From: Cylicocyclus nassatus
Taxonomy: Eukaryota; Nematoda; Chromadorea; Rhabditida; Strongylidae
Reading direction: 5' to 3'
DNA length: 64,000 nt
Assembly (NCBI GenBank): GCA_958299035.1
Contig: CATQJL010000112.1
Span: forward strand, 7,788,880 to 7,852,879
Positions 45,112-56,261 of this stretch are shown here, piece by piece. How positions within the stretch are numbered: position 1 is the stretch's first letter; every line of letters begins with the position of its first letter. Below the pieces are notes generated by a model that was given only the letters and a program-made list of their open reading frames with translations, did not search any database and was not told the origin of the DNA. A program made the translations under genes and the position numbers.

Positions 45112-46380
45112 TATATAGAGGGATTTTTTTATTTATCATCTGTTAAGGTGAGCAGCACCTCTTAAGGTGTTGTTAAGGCAGCAACACCTGTCAAGGTGTT
45201 AGTTGTTTGGAGGGTTGGGCTCTTTTCTGTATTTGGTGAGGTGTTTGATCGGATACTCTAGTCATGTGTTTTCGGCTCTTCAGATTCTGAAGAAGGCTAG
45301 TTTGCAGAAACGTCAGTTTGTATATTGTGGAATGGATATCTGTACCAATCTTGGACGCTGCTAAAGAAACCATCAGAAGATTTAATTATTTTTTAAATAT
45401 ACAAATAGTGCGCCTATATAGACTAGGAAAAAAACTAAATGATAGTCATCAAGAGAACGATGAAAAAACACTAATTCTAGACAGATATTTGAAATCATTA
45501 CTGGAAAATCTCAAGCAACAATCATCAGTCATACATAGAGAGCCAGAATGTTACTGCCCAAAAAGATCGGTCTACGGACTATCTTAAACACTAAAAATGA
45601 AAGAGATCCTTAGTCAATTATAGGATGCAAGAACGAATTTTAGCTTGTACCAAGATTAGAAGCAACTGAAAATGTAGTCGCAATCTTGGAGCCCTATGAG
45701 TGGAGGCGCGAGCCATCAATGTACTGAATGAGGCTTTCGTGGTATTGTCCATCTCTACACTACTTGAAGAATGATTGTATAAAGAGAAGGGAAGGTGATT
45801 ATTGTGCGCTGTTAGTCAAAAAGTATTGTATAAAAGCTCTCCTTTAATTTTCTCAAACAACTGTGTCTAGGCACTCAGTGTCCCTCTAATGCATATATTG
45901 AATGTTTCCAATGACAAGCCCAGTATCAAGATTGCAAGGACAGGCTGCATTTGTTGCAGAACCTAAGCGTACAAGTCAAAAATTAGGCCTATCACTATTT
46001 CGCCGACATCTTATAAGATAGGAGAAATCTTGCTTAGTCGATTAGATTGGCGCAGCAAAGTAGATTTTTCGTACAACACGCGTTCATTGCTAGTCCTGTA
46101 CCCCCTATGTTTACAAGGTTGCCGAGATTGTCATCGGAGCAACGAAAAATTAGATAAAACTCTATATGTTCTGATATAACGAAAACATGTATCTGGTTGA
46201 TTATTCAGAAATTCGAAGGTAACAGTACCGAACTTTATAGCTAAGTTTGATTGATTTTTTCTAAAACCGGATTTCTTCCTCCGTATGCGAAGGTTATTCT
46301 CGTGTTCCCCAGGTTGGGGTATCCCATCGAAGTACAATGTCTCCACTTATTGACACTTATCTCCTATAGAGTTCCCAAGC
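45112..46380. other. Spacer with short AAGGTGTT repeats
   Basis: At 45145-45210 TTAAGGTGTTG/AGGTGTTAGTTG repeats occur. An open frame at 45318-45587 (contains YLKSLLENLKQQSS) is not supported by splice sites. No other feature was recognised. Confidence 0.35.
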
Positions 46381-47282
46381 TGCTGTGAATTCATACTCAA
46401 ATTTGTTGCAGCATATGCCGACGATCTAAAAAAAGCTGTGCTGTTTATGGGGTAATTGAACGCGAAATTTCGAAAAACGAAGGGGCTGCCGATGCATCAA
46501 ATGCTAAAATGGTGTGAGTTTGAAGACTGAGAGTTGATTATCAGAAAGCTTAACAAAGTTGAGAAAAAGCTATAACAATAAACTTTTTCCGAATCTTCGG
46601 CATGAAGTTTGCAATTAAAACTGGTAATAGAGCCCATTTTAAGTACTTTAGCCAAAACTGACACCTATTTGTTGAACCTTCAATGTTGTGCCATGTGCTC
46701 CATGCTTGAAAATGTTTGTTCTATGCATAAAGCAATTTGGATGAGAGGGAGGTACAAAGCGTACCTTTTCTCGATTCTGGAATACTGTGGTTCAGTCTGG
46801 AATATTAGTCCAAAAAAGACATTTCTAAACTAGATAGATTTTAGCGTGCATTCACTAGCATCCTGTTTATTGCTTGTTTTGAGCAAAGAGTATCTTGGAG
46901 TTCTTCCGTAGTAGCATGGATTGGCTAGTCTTATTATCAAGAGTTTGTACCACAGACGTATTTTGGCTCTCTTCGGCTCAAAATACTTTTAAGAATTCCG
47001 CTTTTTGAATGTTGCTGCGCTCCCAAAATCAAGCCCCAAACGCATATGTTTTATTCTGTCGAAATAGTGTCAAGTTCAGAAAATATCTACTCAACTCCGA
47101 TCTTCTCGGCTTGCTAAAATCAGAGGACCTACAATGCATACTGTTATTTTTGACTTGCACCCCATGTCTACCATTCTAGCACTTCCGGTCATTTTTTTCT
47201 ATGATCAGCTTACATTGTGGCATAAGTAGCAGCCTTCATAACAACTTTTGTTTACCCAGCACACCCCTACAAGTACTTATAG
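46381..47282 (+). pseudogene. Non-LTR reverse transcriptase C-terminal part and LINE 3' end
   Basis: The palm motif C appears as KFVAAYADDLKKAVLFM at about 46408, followed by WCEFE, then FSILEYCGSVWNISPK at about 46770, the canonical LEYCSxVW block of CR1/Jockey-like LINEs, and a decayed SLIIKSLYHRRILALF segment. Several stops and frameshifts are present. The 3' part (about 46960-47282) recurs in inverse at 51562-51870, where the frame is better preserved. Confidence 0.75.
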
Positions 47283-47284
47283 TA

Positions 47285-47520
47285 TTACGTTTGCTCGAAA
47301 GCTCTCAGACATTGCATTTGGACAAAGTTTTTGTTTCGATGTAAGCACTGTTCGGGGCATGCTGCGCACCGTTGGATAGAGAAAAGCAATCTCTACAAAT
47401 GGTAAGCACAAGCGTCGTCAATGTTTTTTATAAAAATTTAGGCAAAGGCTCTAAAGCATAGGTTTTTCACCTAACCCAGATCCCCAATTCCATAAACGTT
47501 ATAAAGCCCCCGCACTTTGA
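47285..47520. mobile_element. Left part of a mariner-like MITE
   Basis: It starts TTACGTTTGCTCGAAAGCTC after TA and matches the element at 49239-50610. It shows the site ACCTAACCCAGATCC without the hAT insertion found in that copy. It ends where another inverted-repeat unit begins. Confidence 0.55.
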
Positions 47521-48985
47521 CAGTATATCATTCAAAGAGCGTTCCTCTTAGAAAAGAAAGAAAAAGGGAACAGAAAAAGTTGTAGTTCAAAAACCACCTA
47601 TTGAAGATCGGGAACAAAAATAGGAAATTTCGTTTATCCTGATATACGCAAGGTTTTGCGGAAAGAAGTGCCAGTGAAAAAAGAAAGAACTCGGAGGTTA
47701 ATACTCTCTACGGGCATGCGCCAAACAATTCTACTAGAAGAAAAAAATTAAAGCCCGTCAAACTAGAGTTTGGAATTGATTAGCGCGACTAATCTGTATC
47801 AACGGAAGCATAAGCGAATGGTTACCGCACCATGTTCTTGTCGAAGTTTAAGACAATGAAAAGACACACCCCAAATTGTTTTTTTCAACGAATAACTCCT
47901 ATAGGTCAGAACCACATCTTATGGTTGAATGAAAGAATTAATATGAAATTACAGTGTCTCTAGTAGATTTTTCACATACTTGAAGAGATTTTATCGGATG
48001 AGCGATAAGAGAGAACGGCTCTGGTGCGGAATCTCTGACAAAACGATGTCTGTGGTCGAAAAGATGAAGGAAATTGAAGTTGATGAGCGTTTTCCAAGTT
48101 TTCGCTTTAGCCTGATAAATGATGTCATCAACGATCCTTCACGGCTAAACTCGCATTCAGCAAAATTTATGCAAAAATGGCATCAAAAGAAATATTTTCA
48201 CATTAAGAAATTCACATTAAACATTTCACATTAAACTTTTAGCATAAGCATTGCAACTAGACAATAATAAAATAACTCTTGCATTCAACAACCAGACAGT
48301 TGAATGAAAGCACTGTATGAATTACAATCAAGCCTTGTCAAAGAGTGCGTAGTTGAGGCGTTCCTATGAACAGTTGAGCGGATGGTTCAATTCCGCCCCT
48401 GGCTAACCAAATTGTCTACCCTTCGGTTAATTGGTACTGGAGCAACTGATCAGAGCACTGATCTGGTATGCGGCCGACTTGTCAGTAACATTGACCTCTT
48501 CGAGTAGAATGTGTTTGGCGCTTGCTCGCAGAAGGTAGTATTGACCTCCGAGTTCTTTCTTTTTGCACTGGCACATCTTTCCGCAAAACCTTGCATATAT
48601 CAAGATGAATGAAATCTCCTACTTTTGTTCCCGATCTTTAATAGGTGGTTTTTGAACTATAGGGCATTCGAAAAATCGTGACGATGGCTCGACCGCGTGC
48701 AACACGCACGCACTCCCCATCTTTGGTCCTGTCTCCACTCAAATAGCTTTTCTGTTTACATATGATAGTATTCAAGCACTGAAACTGACTAAGCTTAGCG
48801 TAGAGGTGTTGCCTGTTTGTATGAGTTTTATCCTTCTGTGTGCGAAAAGACCGCAGTCAACTCGCCGTCCCTATTTCAAAAATGAACCATGCCTACAGCT
48901 TCTCTGTTCTCTTTTTCTTAAGAAAAAAGAGGAACGCTCTTCAATTGATATACTATCAAAGGCTGAGTGTCACTGCTATCAGATG
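47510..48985. repeat. Inverted-repeat unit flanking a coding-like segment
   Basis: Left arm about 47520-47730 and right arm about 48515-48660 plus 48890-48965 are inverted copies (AACTCGGAGGTTAATA / TATTGACCTCCGAGTT; AAAACCACCTATTGAAGATC). The right arm is interrupted at about 48662-48890 by unrelated sequence. The middle contains the segment at 47976-48234. Confidence 0.6.
47976..48234 (+). CDS. Coding-like segment between inverted repeats, with poly(A) signal
   Basis: An open frame of about 84 codons includes RFYRMSDKRERLWCGISDKT, SVVEKMKEIEVDERFPSFRF and LINDVINDPSRLNSHSAKFM, and ends in a basic tail before TAA. A possible acceptor (TTTTTCACATACTTGAAG) precedes it and AATAAAATAA follows the stop at about 48266, so it looks like a 3'-terminal exon. 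No family is recognised. Its position between inverted repeats of a mobile unit suggests either captured host DNA or the tail of a transposon gene. Confidence 0.4.
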
Positions 48986-49238
48986 CACATGTCAAAGGGG
49001 CATACAGATTGGGACAAAAAAGCGGATAAAACAGAAATTCTGTTAATTACTACCATTTTTTAGATAAATGAAAATCCGATAGTGGATTAGAACATGTATC
49101 CTTACTGTCAAGTAAGAGCATCAAATGGCTCATCTCATTTCAGATAAAAAACGTGTACACAATGCGCGTTACTTTAATTAGCATCATGAATTAGAGGATC
49201 AGCTTAACAAACAAACGATGACACTAGTCTAGCACATA

Positions 49239-50610
49239 TTAGGTTGGCTCGAAAATTCTCCGACATTTTCAAACTGAATCTGTTATCTCAAAAAGTAATA
49301 CATATACATCCTTAAAAATTTGCAGCTCTACTCTCTCGCCTATAGCTAATACTCAAGCAACTGAGAGGAGCCTAAGATCAGTGAAGGCAAGGTTTGCCAC
49401 ACTTTCAGTCACCTCGTTTTTTCGTTGTTCAAGCTAAAATTCCGTTTAAACTATGCATGTAAGTATGTAAGTATGTGTATACCATAAATTGGAGCATGCG
49501 GGGGTTTTATAACGTTTACGGAATTGTGGATCTGGGTTAGGTCAGAATCAGGGCCCGGCAGGAGGTGGCATTTCAGAATTTTGAAAACGATATCCCCTTT
49601 GAAGCCAAAATTTCTTACGACTTCTCCTTTGACCCTATTTTTGACCCCCGTAAGTCCCTGACAAACAGATATACACAAATAATAAGATCGGCGGCCGCAG
49701 CGCTTATTATAGTAGTACTACCTGGCTTTCCTGGTCCAGCCCGGGTCATAAAGTTTCAGCTCAATGGGTTCATCCGCAAAGGAATCTATAAAAAAAACAT
49801 AGGGTCAAGATTTGCACAAACATTGACGTTTATATACCTAAGATACTACTCATTTATTAGTCAGCTGCGAAACTTTACAATTTACAATAACCGATTGAGA
49901 TTGAAGCGCGTTTTCCGAGGCCGATCATAACGCTGTGAACCCTATTTGGGGCTGTATCGAAGCGGTGCCTTGGTGGTTTTGGAAGCAGCTTTGAACATAT
50001 AGTAATACTCTCGACCTAGTCCACATTTATGTAAAGAAATCCGGGAAATTATGTGAAGGGAAGCAGGGAGCAACTCCAGGTCGCTCCCAGGTGGCGCGGG
50101 AGCCACCTAATTTCGAAAAACACTTACCATTTTTTAAACTCACATAAGTTTTTCATAATTCTTCATACTTTTTTGTGCTCATGGTCCTCCAACTACACAG
50201 CAAATTTGGTGCCATATCGTTACTTGTGCATTGAAAACGAGCCTATTTTGTTAATTTCTTCTTACAAGAATCGCGATTTGAATTCCCGCCTGCGGGCAGG
50301 CTAGCGATCGGAGCACAGAATCTTCACATTGCTGGGATCTAAGTTCATAGGACAGTAGCATCAACAAGGGATGATGAATAAAGAATGATATGTGCATTGT
50401 AAGCGCCACCCCCGCCGGGCCCTGGTCAGAATCTATGCTTTAGAATTTTTGCCTACATTTTCATTAAAAAAACGCTGATGATGTTTATGCTTATTTCAGT
50501 TTGTAGAGATTGCTTTTTCTATACAACGTTACGCAGCATGCCCCAATCAATGCGTACATCAAAACAAAAATTTTGTCTAAATATATCTGAGAGCTTTCGA
50601 GCCAACTTAA
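49239..50610. mobile_element. Mariner-like MITE with nested hAT element
   Basis: The ends TTAGGTTGGCTCGAAAATTC and GCTTTCGAGCCAACTTAA are inverted, with TA at 49237-49238 and 50611-50612. The hAT element 49549-50424 sits inside. The next MITE starts immediately after the shared TA. Confidence 0.75.
49549..50424. mobile_element. hAT-like element with perfect 8-bp duplication
   Basis: The ends CAGGGCCCGGCAGGAGGTGG and CCACCCCCGCCGGGCCCTG are inverted and flanked by GTCAGAAT on both sides (49541-49548, 50425-50432). The related MITE at 47285-47520 lacks the insertion. A GCTCCAGGTCGCTCCCAGGTGG segment lies inside. No transposase. Confidence 0.9.
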
Positions 50611-50612
50611 TA

Positions 50613-51559
50613 TTAGGTTGTTACATAAGTCTTGTTACACTTAACTTCTAACGGCAATAAGTCATACACCTCATAGTCTTTGCAGGACTCCAAGGTACCA
50701 TTCGATAGAGCATAGCAAGCTCTACAAGATGGTCTGCAAAAGTTCGCACCAGCTCCGACCCACCGTAAGTTTGCACCCAAAATCTGAGTCGTACTGAAAT
50801 TCAAAAAATCGCAAAAAATTCATATCTTTCTTCAGAAAAATCCTACAAATCTCCAACTTGTTCACAAAAATTGCCCACTATATCAGACACTTATATGTAC
50901 CGTTGCTGTATTTTTTCCTTATCTAGAAATCGAGAAAAAGAATTTTTTCAGTTTTTACAAAAAGGAAGCCATGCTGTTTCTACTCATGTAGCTGTATACT
51001 ACAAACTTTTGAAAGTATAACTGTAAATTTTCAGCTTCCCAGAAGCTCTAGTTTTCGAGAAATACCAAATTTAGCTTTTGTCACTCGGGTGTTCAATGCC
51101 AAATTGAGTAATTTTCGAAAACTAAGGCTTCTAGAGGGCTGAAAATTTACGGTTATATTTCTAAAGGCTTGTAGTATACAGCTACGTAAATAGAAACAGC
51201 ATAGCTTCGTTTTTGTAAAAAATAAAAAATTCTTTTTTTTCGATTTCCAGATAAGGAAAAAATACAGCAACGGTACATACAAGTGTTTGATATAGTGGGC
51301 AATTTTTGTGAGCAAGTTGGAGATTTGTAGGATTTTCTGAAGAAAGATATGAATTTTTCGCGATTTTTTGAATTTCAGTACGACTCAGATTTTGGGTGCA
51401 AACTTACGGTGGATCGGAGCTGGTGCGAAATTTTGCAGACCATCTTGTAGAGCTTGCTTGGCTCTATCGAATGGTACCTTGGAGTCCTGCAAAGACTATG
51501 AGGTTTATGACTTATCGCCGTTAGAAGTTAAGTGTAACAAGACTTATGTAACAACCTAA
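50613..51559. mobile_element. Mariner-like foldback MITE, near-perfect palindrome
   Basis: The ends TTAGGTTGTTACATAAGTCT and AGACTTATGTAACAACCTAA are perfect inverted repeats with TA on both sides. The two 470-bp arms remain nearly identical, so both strands show the same open frame (NFSTTQILGANLRW), an artefact of the palindrome. Confidence 0.9.
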
Positions 51560-51561
51560 TA

Positions 51562-51872
51562 CTATATGATTTTACTTGTAGGGGTGTGCTGGGTAAACAA
51601 AAGTTTGAAGGCTGCTACTCATGCCACAACGTAAGCTGATCATAGAAAAAAATGACTAGAAGTGCCACAATGTAGAGATGCGTGGAAGGCAAAAATAACA
51701 GCTTGCATTGTAGGTCCTCTGATTTTAGCAAGCCGAGAAGATCGGTGTTGAGTAGATCTTCTGAACTTGACAGTATCTCAAAAGCAGAAACCTTGGGGGT
51801 TTGGGCCTTGATCTTCGCAGCAACGTTCAGGAAGCAGAATACTTGAAAGTATTTTATGCCGAAAAGAGCCAA
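51562..51872 (-). pseudogene. LINE 3' end, inverted copy
   Basis: The minus strand reads ALFGIKYFQVFCFLN and ILSSSEDLLNTDLLGLLKSE, the better-preserved version of the plus-strand LINE end at 46960-47282. The two copies face each other across the mariner/hAT cluster. Confidence 0.65.
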
Positions 51873-51899
51873 AATACATTTGTTGTAATGGTCTACGAA

Positions 51900-52220
51900 A
51901 CTATGAGGAAATTGAAAGCAACAAGTACGCCTGCATACTTTAGAATTTCACAAACTGTATTTCGCGCGTCTTGGCTTGCCCCTTAGCTCTGATTATTATG
52001 CGTTTCTGATGCTGGGAAAATTTCCCGAAATCTGGAAGGACATTATTGTAACAGCAATACTTAAAGCTGGATATCTTGATACTCTTTCCAACAGCTCTTT
52101 GAAGTTGCACTTTGAAAACCGTCGCTCTCGTGCTGAAATTTTCTTGAATATGATAATTGATACATATCTTTACAATTTTTTTGTTGTAAACATCATGCAA
52201 GGAGTCCCACAATTGTAAAA
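51900..52220 (+). pseudogene. Non-LTR reverse transcriptase N-terminal fragment
   Basis: RISQTVFRAS then LPLSSDYYAFLML and GKFPEIWKDIIVTAILKAG match the start of the LINE reverse transcriptase domain (F-P-x-x-W-K-x-x-x-V-T-P-I-x-K-x-G). NIMQGVPQL near 52190 is a remnant of the GVPQGS motif. It is frameshifted and ends shortly after. Confidence 0.7.
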
Positions 52221-52824
52221 AAAAAGTCGTGTCCTCTGTTCCAATAAATTTTGTATATGAGTAGGAGTTTTGTTGTTTTGATAGCATGAAGCGGAAGCAC
52301 CATACCCTCGATACATAGAGCCACGTACTCTGGTAAACTTCACTTTGAGGGCTATGAGGGGACACAACCTTCACCTGGAAAAAACAGAAGTCATCCGAGG
52401 CTTCGCCCCGGATGTTGTTATCCTGATTATATCAGGACGAATGTTAATGAAGCAAATATACGGAATATGCGTAATATCTTTAGCTTATCTGAGCGAAACC
52501 GAGAATTTGCGTTTTCACAGCCTTTTCACCTTTAAAAAAGGTTTCTGTGGGATTTTCGCCAGAATTCAGGACAGAATTTCTTAGTTGACCTCTCATTTGA
52601 ACAAAATCAAGTTTCAGAAGTTTAGGAAAGCTATTGGAGTTAAATAAGAACGAAAAACTGCGCTTAAATCTTGCGCAGAGAGTCGTGCACGAAAACGCTG
52701 GTCTATCTCGTTAATGAGTGATTTTCAAAGCTTGGGACGTTGTCAGCTCTCCTCGCCGTGTCATGGCGATCAGAATGATACATACTGTTGCAAGATTTCA
52801 TTGAAACTTCGCGGAGATCTACAA
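52221..52824. other. No feature recognised
   Basis: Spacer with a short CATCCGAGGCTTCGCCCCGGATG hairpin near 52393. No gene was supported. Confidence 0.35.
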
Positions 52825-52941
52825 CCAGAGCCAAATGCCCCGTCGGCTCTGGTCTGTCTCCGCTGCTCGTCTGCGTCTCCGCGCGCTGCGCGCTACCTCG
52901 CTACCCCAAACGCGGGGGGGGGGCGGGGCATTTGGCTCTGG
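52825..52941. mobile_element. Small foldback MITE
   Basis: The ends CCAGAGCCAAATGCCCC and GGGGCATTTGGCTCTGG are perfect inverted repeats enclosing a GC-rich core with a G-run. A related patch is at 12060-12160. Confidence 0.65.
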
Positions 52942-53614
52942 TACCCTTTTCTTCGCTGTTTCGGACCCAATTTTAGCAAGCTATATATCATTTCAAAGCT
53001 CTTGATCTCTATTTTCACGCTGACAACTTTCCAGAACCACATTTTCCGATTTGATCAAAAAATCCGGCAAAAATTGTTTTCCAAAATCTCTTGTTTTTCT
53101 CTTAGTCTAACTGTTTTCACGCGTTTTCTTCGTGCATTCTATAAATCTTGCTTCTGTTCATAATGCAGACAACCACCCAGCCTATATCTCTTCGACTATT
53201 ATGGAATTTTTTGCGAAAAATCGTAAAAAGTGCATTTTTCTTTACCTTGTTCTGTTTCAGTACTTTCGCATCGATTTTTTTCCAACTTGGGCGATGGTTG
53301 CTCAAAGCAATAAGCGCAACAATCCAGACAACGTCCCAGGAAAGGAACGTCAATGCGGGGGTAAAAATTTAAAGGACGCATCAAAAATCAAAACCCCGTG
53401 TTGCGAATTGCTGGTCCTGAAGCGCACTTTGAAAAGCCGCCAAATGAAAGGTTTCAGGCCTCATTGCAGCGTTTTTGTCCGGTTTTCAGCAGTTTCTTTT
53501 GCCTTTTTTTATCTGTTTTATGTCATTTTCTCTTCTCTGATCATCTTCAAACAATCTTCACTAATTATGACGTCAGATGTTCAAACAACTTTCACTTTTG
53601 ACGCCCTGTCTCTA
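52942..53614. other. No clear feature
   Basis: An open frame of 184 codons (53132-53686) overlaps this stretch and the hAT copy to its right; it is Phe/Ser-rich without recognisable motifs and is probably chance. Confidence 0.3.
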
Positions 53615-54455
53615 GACTATCGAAGGTATGTTGGAAACGAAGTCCCCTATGAATTCGCAAGAATTTACGAAGCCCTTTTAACGTAAAAGTCAGTAGAAAA
53701 ACCCTTGTTCAATCAACATAAAACATAATGATAAAAAGGCAAAAAAAGCGAGTTTTGAGGTACCTAATATAGACAAAAAAAGCAAAAAAAAACATTCTGA
53801 GTCTATTCAATTCTTGAGTATGGTACCATTTTAGTGTTCAAAACGTTGAAAACTTTTTAGGCTAACCAAATCTGTGACCTCTGCATTCTGGCGATGCATT
53901 TTCGCAGCATAGTTCAAAGGACAGCCATGTGATTGGACGCGATGTCTATCAATGCTTCGGTCTACACTATTTGTGGCTCAAAAAAGAGGAGAAGAAGTGA
54001 TTTGATTCACTCTTTTGGCTATATGATAGATTTTGGAGCGTTCTCTTCGTCCAAATCAAAAGGTTCAAAACTTATGTGAACTCTCCGATTTTCGTGCTCC
54101 GAACCAACTCAGTTGGTTTGGTGTTGGTCTACAAACCAACAAATTTGGGAACGGGTATTAGGACACATAAGTTTTTGAAACTTTTTACATAATGCTGTTT
54201 GGAGTAATATTGTATATACATAGCCCAAATTTGGTGTGTGATTGTTTGTGCGCTGTAAACAAGCCATCTATTTATTTGGGTCTTACGTTTGAAGTTCGCG
54301 CGCTTGACAAAGAACACGTTCAACTCGTAAGACCTGACATGTTTGTCGTTTTTTTTCAGTGCTTCGCCCAGGATCTTATAAGAACGATATCACCGTTTCT
54401 TCTAACCTCAAAAACAAAGTCAATTTTGACCCCGAACTATCTGTGCCGGGCCCTG
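53615..54455 (-). mobile_element. hAT-like element, inverse copy of 12362-13637
   Basis: The right end CTGTGCCGGGCCCTG and the body (GCGCTGTAAACAAGCC; GAACACGTTCAACTCG; GTCAGTAGAAAAACCCTTGT) match the element at 12362 in reverse, without its TTAA MITE. The left terminus near 53615 is eroded and no duplication was found. Confidence 0.65.
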
Positions 54456-55008
54456 AGCGGAAGGGCACATGGCCAGAAAATATAATGCTAAGTAAAACTT
54501 CTGTAAAAGACCTGGTAAAGATCCTTAATGTTGCGTAGTTTTCAAAAAGAGAGTACCAATCAATTTTCCCAAGGACTTCATTAATTTGCAAAAATGCTGT
54601 TTTTAGAAAATCTGGGTATGGAAGGAAAAGTCCTTCGCTTTTGCTGAATCCGGCCTCAAACTTAAACCACATTATGGTCTGAAGACGCGAAAGGTGGGAA
54701 AACCTCGACATTTTGGAGCACGCGTTCCAGAGAAAATATCAGTTCAATGACTGGGCTTCCTCTAGTCGAAAAATCACATTTTGCTACAGGTCATAATATT
54801 TTAGGTAAGAGAGAAATTGACAATTGGGAGCACTAGGAGACAAGTAGTCTATGTTAAAATCACCAAAAGTCACAATTGGAAGAGATCATGAATTTTGCGC
54901 GATACATCTGTTCTACACAGGCATACATGCCCTCTCTAGTGAAATGAGATCGGTAACGATATCATAATCCGGAAGAAACATCGAGAAAAACTCACTATTA
55001 GGAAATAA
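54456..55008. other. No feature recognised
   Basis: Spacer; no repeat or gene supported. Confidence 0.3.
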
Positions 55009-55293
55009 CTAGTTGGCAAACCAGGCTACGCCCGGGCCTGTCAATAATATATTTGTAATCAGCATGCTCGATTACCCCCCTGTGCCAACTCCCAGCCCTG
55101 TAGTTCAAATTTTGCAATAAATCGATAAAATCGATATCGATCGATGACGAAAAGTAGCCTATGACACGCTCCCTGCCCCGAAGTATATGTGTGCCAAGTT
55201 TGGTCCAAATCGGTTCAGAAATAAAAATTTCTATTCCGCACATACGTACATACAAACAGACAGGAAGACACACATTCAGCTTCATATATAAGA
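55009..55293 (-). mobile_element. Short non-autonomous Helitron-like element
   Basis: On the minus strand it begins A|TCTTATATATGAAGC, has a TCTG/TGTA-rich tract, the family body (CCGATTTGGACCAAACTTGG) and ends CCAACTAG followed by T. At 285 bp it is about half the length of the 6604 copy. Confidence 0.7.
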
Positions 55294-55839
55294 TGGCTAT
55301 ATGTACTCACCGATTTCCCAGATCTCTAATTTTATAACTACTAGAGCAGATCTTCTCAAAAAAGGACAAAATGGTCGAATATTCTCGGAAGTAATCTGCA
55401 AAGCGAAAATTGTACTTAGAAGTTCGAATATCTTGTGTGCCGTTCAGTTTTGAAAAGGGTTTTTGTTTCTTCCAATCACGGCCTTACGTTCCGACGCCTT
55501 TCGTCATCCTCAGAGACCTGAACTGTTCCAAGTGTCATCCTCAACTCCAGACCGCCAAGCGTTTCCTCCAACTCTACTAGTTCTCGACTTCCTCACAATC
55601 TCGCTACAAGATAGGTGTCACTTTAGAGGACATATCGGAAACAGCTATTGCTACTAGAGCAGTGGTCTGTGTCATCCGCTCCTGTTCAAAGGTATGCATT
55701 TCATCAGTTCTTTTGTGTCAAATTTATGTTCGCGCGAGTTACGCTCTTATCTTTATTCATCCTGAGACCGTAATCTAAATACTATCCTGCCAAATCCTAA
55801 GGCTCGGCACGAGCATGCGCAGCGGCATTTTTAGAACTA
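55294..55839. other. No feature recognised
   Basis: Spacer between the Helitron and the large transposon. Confidence 0.3.
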
Positions 55840-55904
55840 CTCAGACAGCCGATCGGACCCCTCCGGCGCAGAAACGGCAGGGCCGCGGGGTTTCCCCAGC
55901 GGGG

Positions 55905-56020
55905 GGTCTGCCACTCGTGCGCCGGAGCCCCCCGATTTTCTGCGCCGGAGCCCCCCGATTTTGTGCGCCGGAGCCCCCCGATTTTGTGCGGCGGAGCCCC
56001 TCCCCCCCCATTTTGTGCTC
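55905..56020 (-). repeat. 23-bp minisatellite in the right module
   Basis: About five units of GCCGGAGCCCCCCGATTTTG(TGC) type in tandem. Confidence 0.85.
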
Positions 56021-56261
56021 CGCAAGTCTGCCGCGGCATTTTGTAACTAACCCTAAATAAGCTCCAAACCCCAATTATGTCTCTAAACCCCACCCAAATT
56101 AGCCGAATACGAACCCCCCCCCCCCGGGTAGGACTTCAGCGCGACCCTCACCCCCGTACTCTACCCCCTCCCTCTCACCCCTAGCGTTTGTAGATAGAAA
56201 ATAGAAGAGTGAAGACAAGACGAAACATTTATTTCAAATTGACTGCAAAACGATTTACTGA

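Noticed and set aside
50613..51559. Identical open frames on both strands (NFSTTQILGANLRW)
   Set aside because: They are the two arms of a palindromic MITE, not duplicated genes.
53132..53686. 184-codon open frame
   Set aside because: It overlaps the end of a hAT-like element, is low in diversity (Phe/Ser-rich) and shows no motif or start context.
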